Below, in pieces: positions 21,878 through 22,989 of a stretch of 22,989 nt of DNA. Within the stretch, counting starts at the first letter, position 1, and each line of letters starts with the position of its first letter. A program made the position numbers and the translations under genes. The notes below the pieces were generated by a model. It was not told the DNA's origin. It saw only the letters and a list, made by a program, of their open reading frames with translations, and searched no databases. Location of the stretch: NCBI GenBank assembly GCA_001275005.1, contig JWZX01002410.1:1-22989 (forward strand). Direction: 5' to 3'. The DNA comes from Chrysochromulina tobinii (Eukaryota > Haptophyta > Prymnesiales > Chrysochromulinaceae).

Positions 21878-22989
21878 ATGCGTTCAACCCAACTACTCCT
21901 TGTGCTAGGTGCGATCAGCTTCGTCACGGCACCAATCCACTTTTACCCGCCCCCTTCCCCGCCCTCGCCTCCATCGCCACCCCCAAGACCGCCTCCGCCC
22001 TCGCCGCCACCACCCTCGCCACCACCGTTGCCGCCCCCGCCTTCTCCGCCACCGTCGCCACCGCCCTCGCCACCACCACCGTCGCCACCACCGTCTCCGC
22101 CGCCCTCGCCGCCGCCCGCGCCCCCTCCGCTCACCGAATGCGGCCCCGATGGCTTCATGCTGCGCTCCGTGCGCTGGGGTGGCACGACCATCTTTGGCGG
22201 AACGGGCGGCAAGTATGTGCAAACCTTTGATGGCGGCGGCGGCAGTCGCGACTTCCAGATGCCGCAGAACTCGCCCCTCATCTTCTCGGAGGGACGTGCG
22301 GAATTTGAGCGCCACGCCCTCGATATCGACCCACACCCGACCCAGCGAGTGGTTCGCGGCTCGGGCGACCGCACCGTCGTCGACCACAGCTTTCTGCTGC
22401 GCCATCATCGCTACGCGAACATGTACGTGCAGCCGCTCGGGTGCTCTGCCACTTCGGGCGGGCTGACATGCCAGGACCTCTCGCAGCCGCTCATCCCGCC
22501 TCCCCATGGCACGCGGCTCGTCTTCAAATCGGGCACGCGTGGCGCCGTGGGGCTTCAACGATGGGCCGAGCTCGGCTTCGAGTTCCTTCTCAACCCGTAT
22601 GAGGAGTATAGTGGCACATGGAGTACGAGGCCAGGGATGTCGACGAACATGAGCACGAACGGCATGGCGTTTGTGCTGAGAATGAAATCGTACTTGCTTT
22701 CTGTCATGCCCGAGAATGGGGGCACCCAGCAAGTTCAAAACGGCATGAAGCTCGTCCTCGTCCCCTTCAGCCAGTACCAGCCGCTCACGGCTACCGAGTA
22801 CACCAACTATGGCTTCGTGGCGGAGAACATCCTCGGGCATGTCTGCTTGCCCACTGGGACAGGTCGCTTCCAGCCACCGCCTTCACCGCCCTCGCCGCCC
22901 TCGCCGCCGCCGCTGCCGCCGCCGCCGTCACCGCCGCCTCCCTCGCCGCCGCCCTCACCGCCTCCGCCGTCGCCACCCCCCTCCCCGCC
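21878..22989 (+). CDS. Secreted hydroxyproline-rich (SPn) surface glycoprotein, incomplete at the right edge
   Basis: An open frame of 370 codons runs off the window without a stop. MRSTQLLLVLGAISFVTA (1-18) is a clear signal peptide. Residues about 24-85 are a PPSPPP/PPPSP polyproline rod, as in pherophorins, extensins and other algal HRGPs whose Hyp and Ser are O-glycosylated. Residues 86-331 form a globular domain with cysteines at 88 and in LGCSATSGGLTCQ and GHVCLPTG; I do not recognise its family. From residue 332 a second PPSPP rod begins and continues past the edge. The protein probably belongs to the cell wall, scale or outer matrix. The frame was chosen because the signal peptide, rods and central domain are continuous in it; the +1 frame over the same DNA reads as Ala/Thr-rich shadow. 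Confidence 0.8.
   Translation, partial: MRSTQLLLVLGAISFVTAPIHFYPPPSPPSPPSPPPRPPPPSPPPPSPPPLPPPPSPPPSPPPSPPPPSPPPSPPPSPPPAPPPLTECGPDGFMLRSVRWGGTTIFGGTGGKYVQTFDGGGGSRDFQMPQNSPLIFSEGRAEFERHALDIDPHPTQRVVRGSGDRTVVDHSFLLRHHRYANMYVQPLGCSATSGGLTCQDLSQPLIPPPHGTRLVFKSGTRGAVGLQRWAELGFEFLLNPYEEYSGTWSTRPGMSTNMSTNGMAFVLRMKSYLLSVMPENGGTQQVQNGMKLVLVPFSQYQPLTATEYTNYGFVAENILGHVCLPTGTGRFQPPPSPPSPPSPPPLPPPPSPPPPSPPPSPPPPSPPPSP
21948..22129 (+). repeat. CCx/TCx triplet repeat coding for the first Pro-Ser rod
   Basis: Irregular tandem CCN and TCN codons encode the PPSPPP rod. A similar array resumes at about 22872 and reaches the window end. Such tracts are prone to length change and to misassembly. Confidence 0.85.

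Noticed and set aside
21672..21908. A 78-codon plus-strand frame upstream of the HRGP
   Set aside because: It has no domain and overlaps the HRGP signal peptide in another frame; the HRGP frame is continuous to the window edge.

Overview
The window reads as nuclear DNA of a GC-rich, largely intron-poor, photosynthetic and flagellated protist, most likely a haptophyte or a similar alga with a secondary red plastid. Long uninterrupted eukaryotic reading frames sit on both strands with short gaps. There is an intraflagellar-transport gene (IFT81), an ER/Golgi cargo receptor fused to a thioredoxin domain, translation factor eIF2A, a lumen-targeted plastid protein with a bipartite plus twin-arginine presequence, and a hydroxyproline-rich cell-surface protein. 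There are no bacterial operons, ribosome-binding sites, rRNA or tRNA genes. The haptophyte assignment is inference from style, not a database match.

Layout. 1-415 is GC-rich flank. 416-2566 (-) encodes an RIIa docking domain fused to a class II nucleotidyl cyclase domain (edema factor/CyaA/ExoY type), which is the most surprising protein here. 2628-4460 (-) is a glycosyltransferase-like secretory protein. It is divergent from IFT81 at 4670-6745 (+) across a 209-bp promoter holding a perfect 10-bp inverted repeat. 7229-9622 (-) is a GT14 glycosyltransferase with a C-terminal VHL-beta-like domain, interrupted by one 147-bp intron. 9770-11706 (+) is a decayed gene with several frame breaks. 12032-13480 (+) is a PDI-Erv46 chimera, 13923-14642 (+) an SseB-domain protein behind a TATA box, 15179-16813 (+) a three-exon 2OG-Fe(II) oxygenase, 16973-18991 (+) eIF2A, 19313-19723 (+) a thylakoid-lumen protein, 20074-21552 (-) a DxD glycosyltransferase with a PAN-like N-terminus, and 21878 to the right edge (+) a secreted (S)P-rich protein.

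Two themes join the region. First, two introns (8436-8582 and 15998-16170) look newly made by local duplication of an exon segment carrying AG|GT. Both are filled with AG-free 10-bp tandem repeats whose unit begins CTGAT, a branch-point-like motif; the second also contains an internal AG|GT usable as a recursive splice site. Other short tandem duplications in the window either broke a gene (9872 and 10272) or stayed in frame (2757). Second, several products belong to the secretory and glycosylation route: three glycosyltransferase-like proteins, one with a VHL-like domain, an ER-Golgi PDI/Erv chimera, and an HRGP of the kind such enzymes modify. IFT81 and the RIIa-cyclase would both fit a flagellum, but that link is inference.
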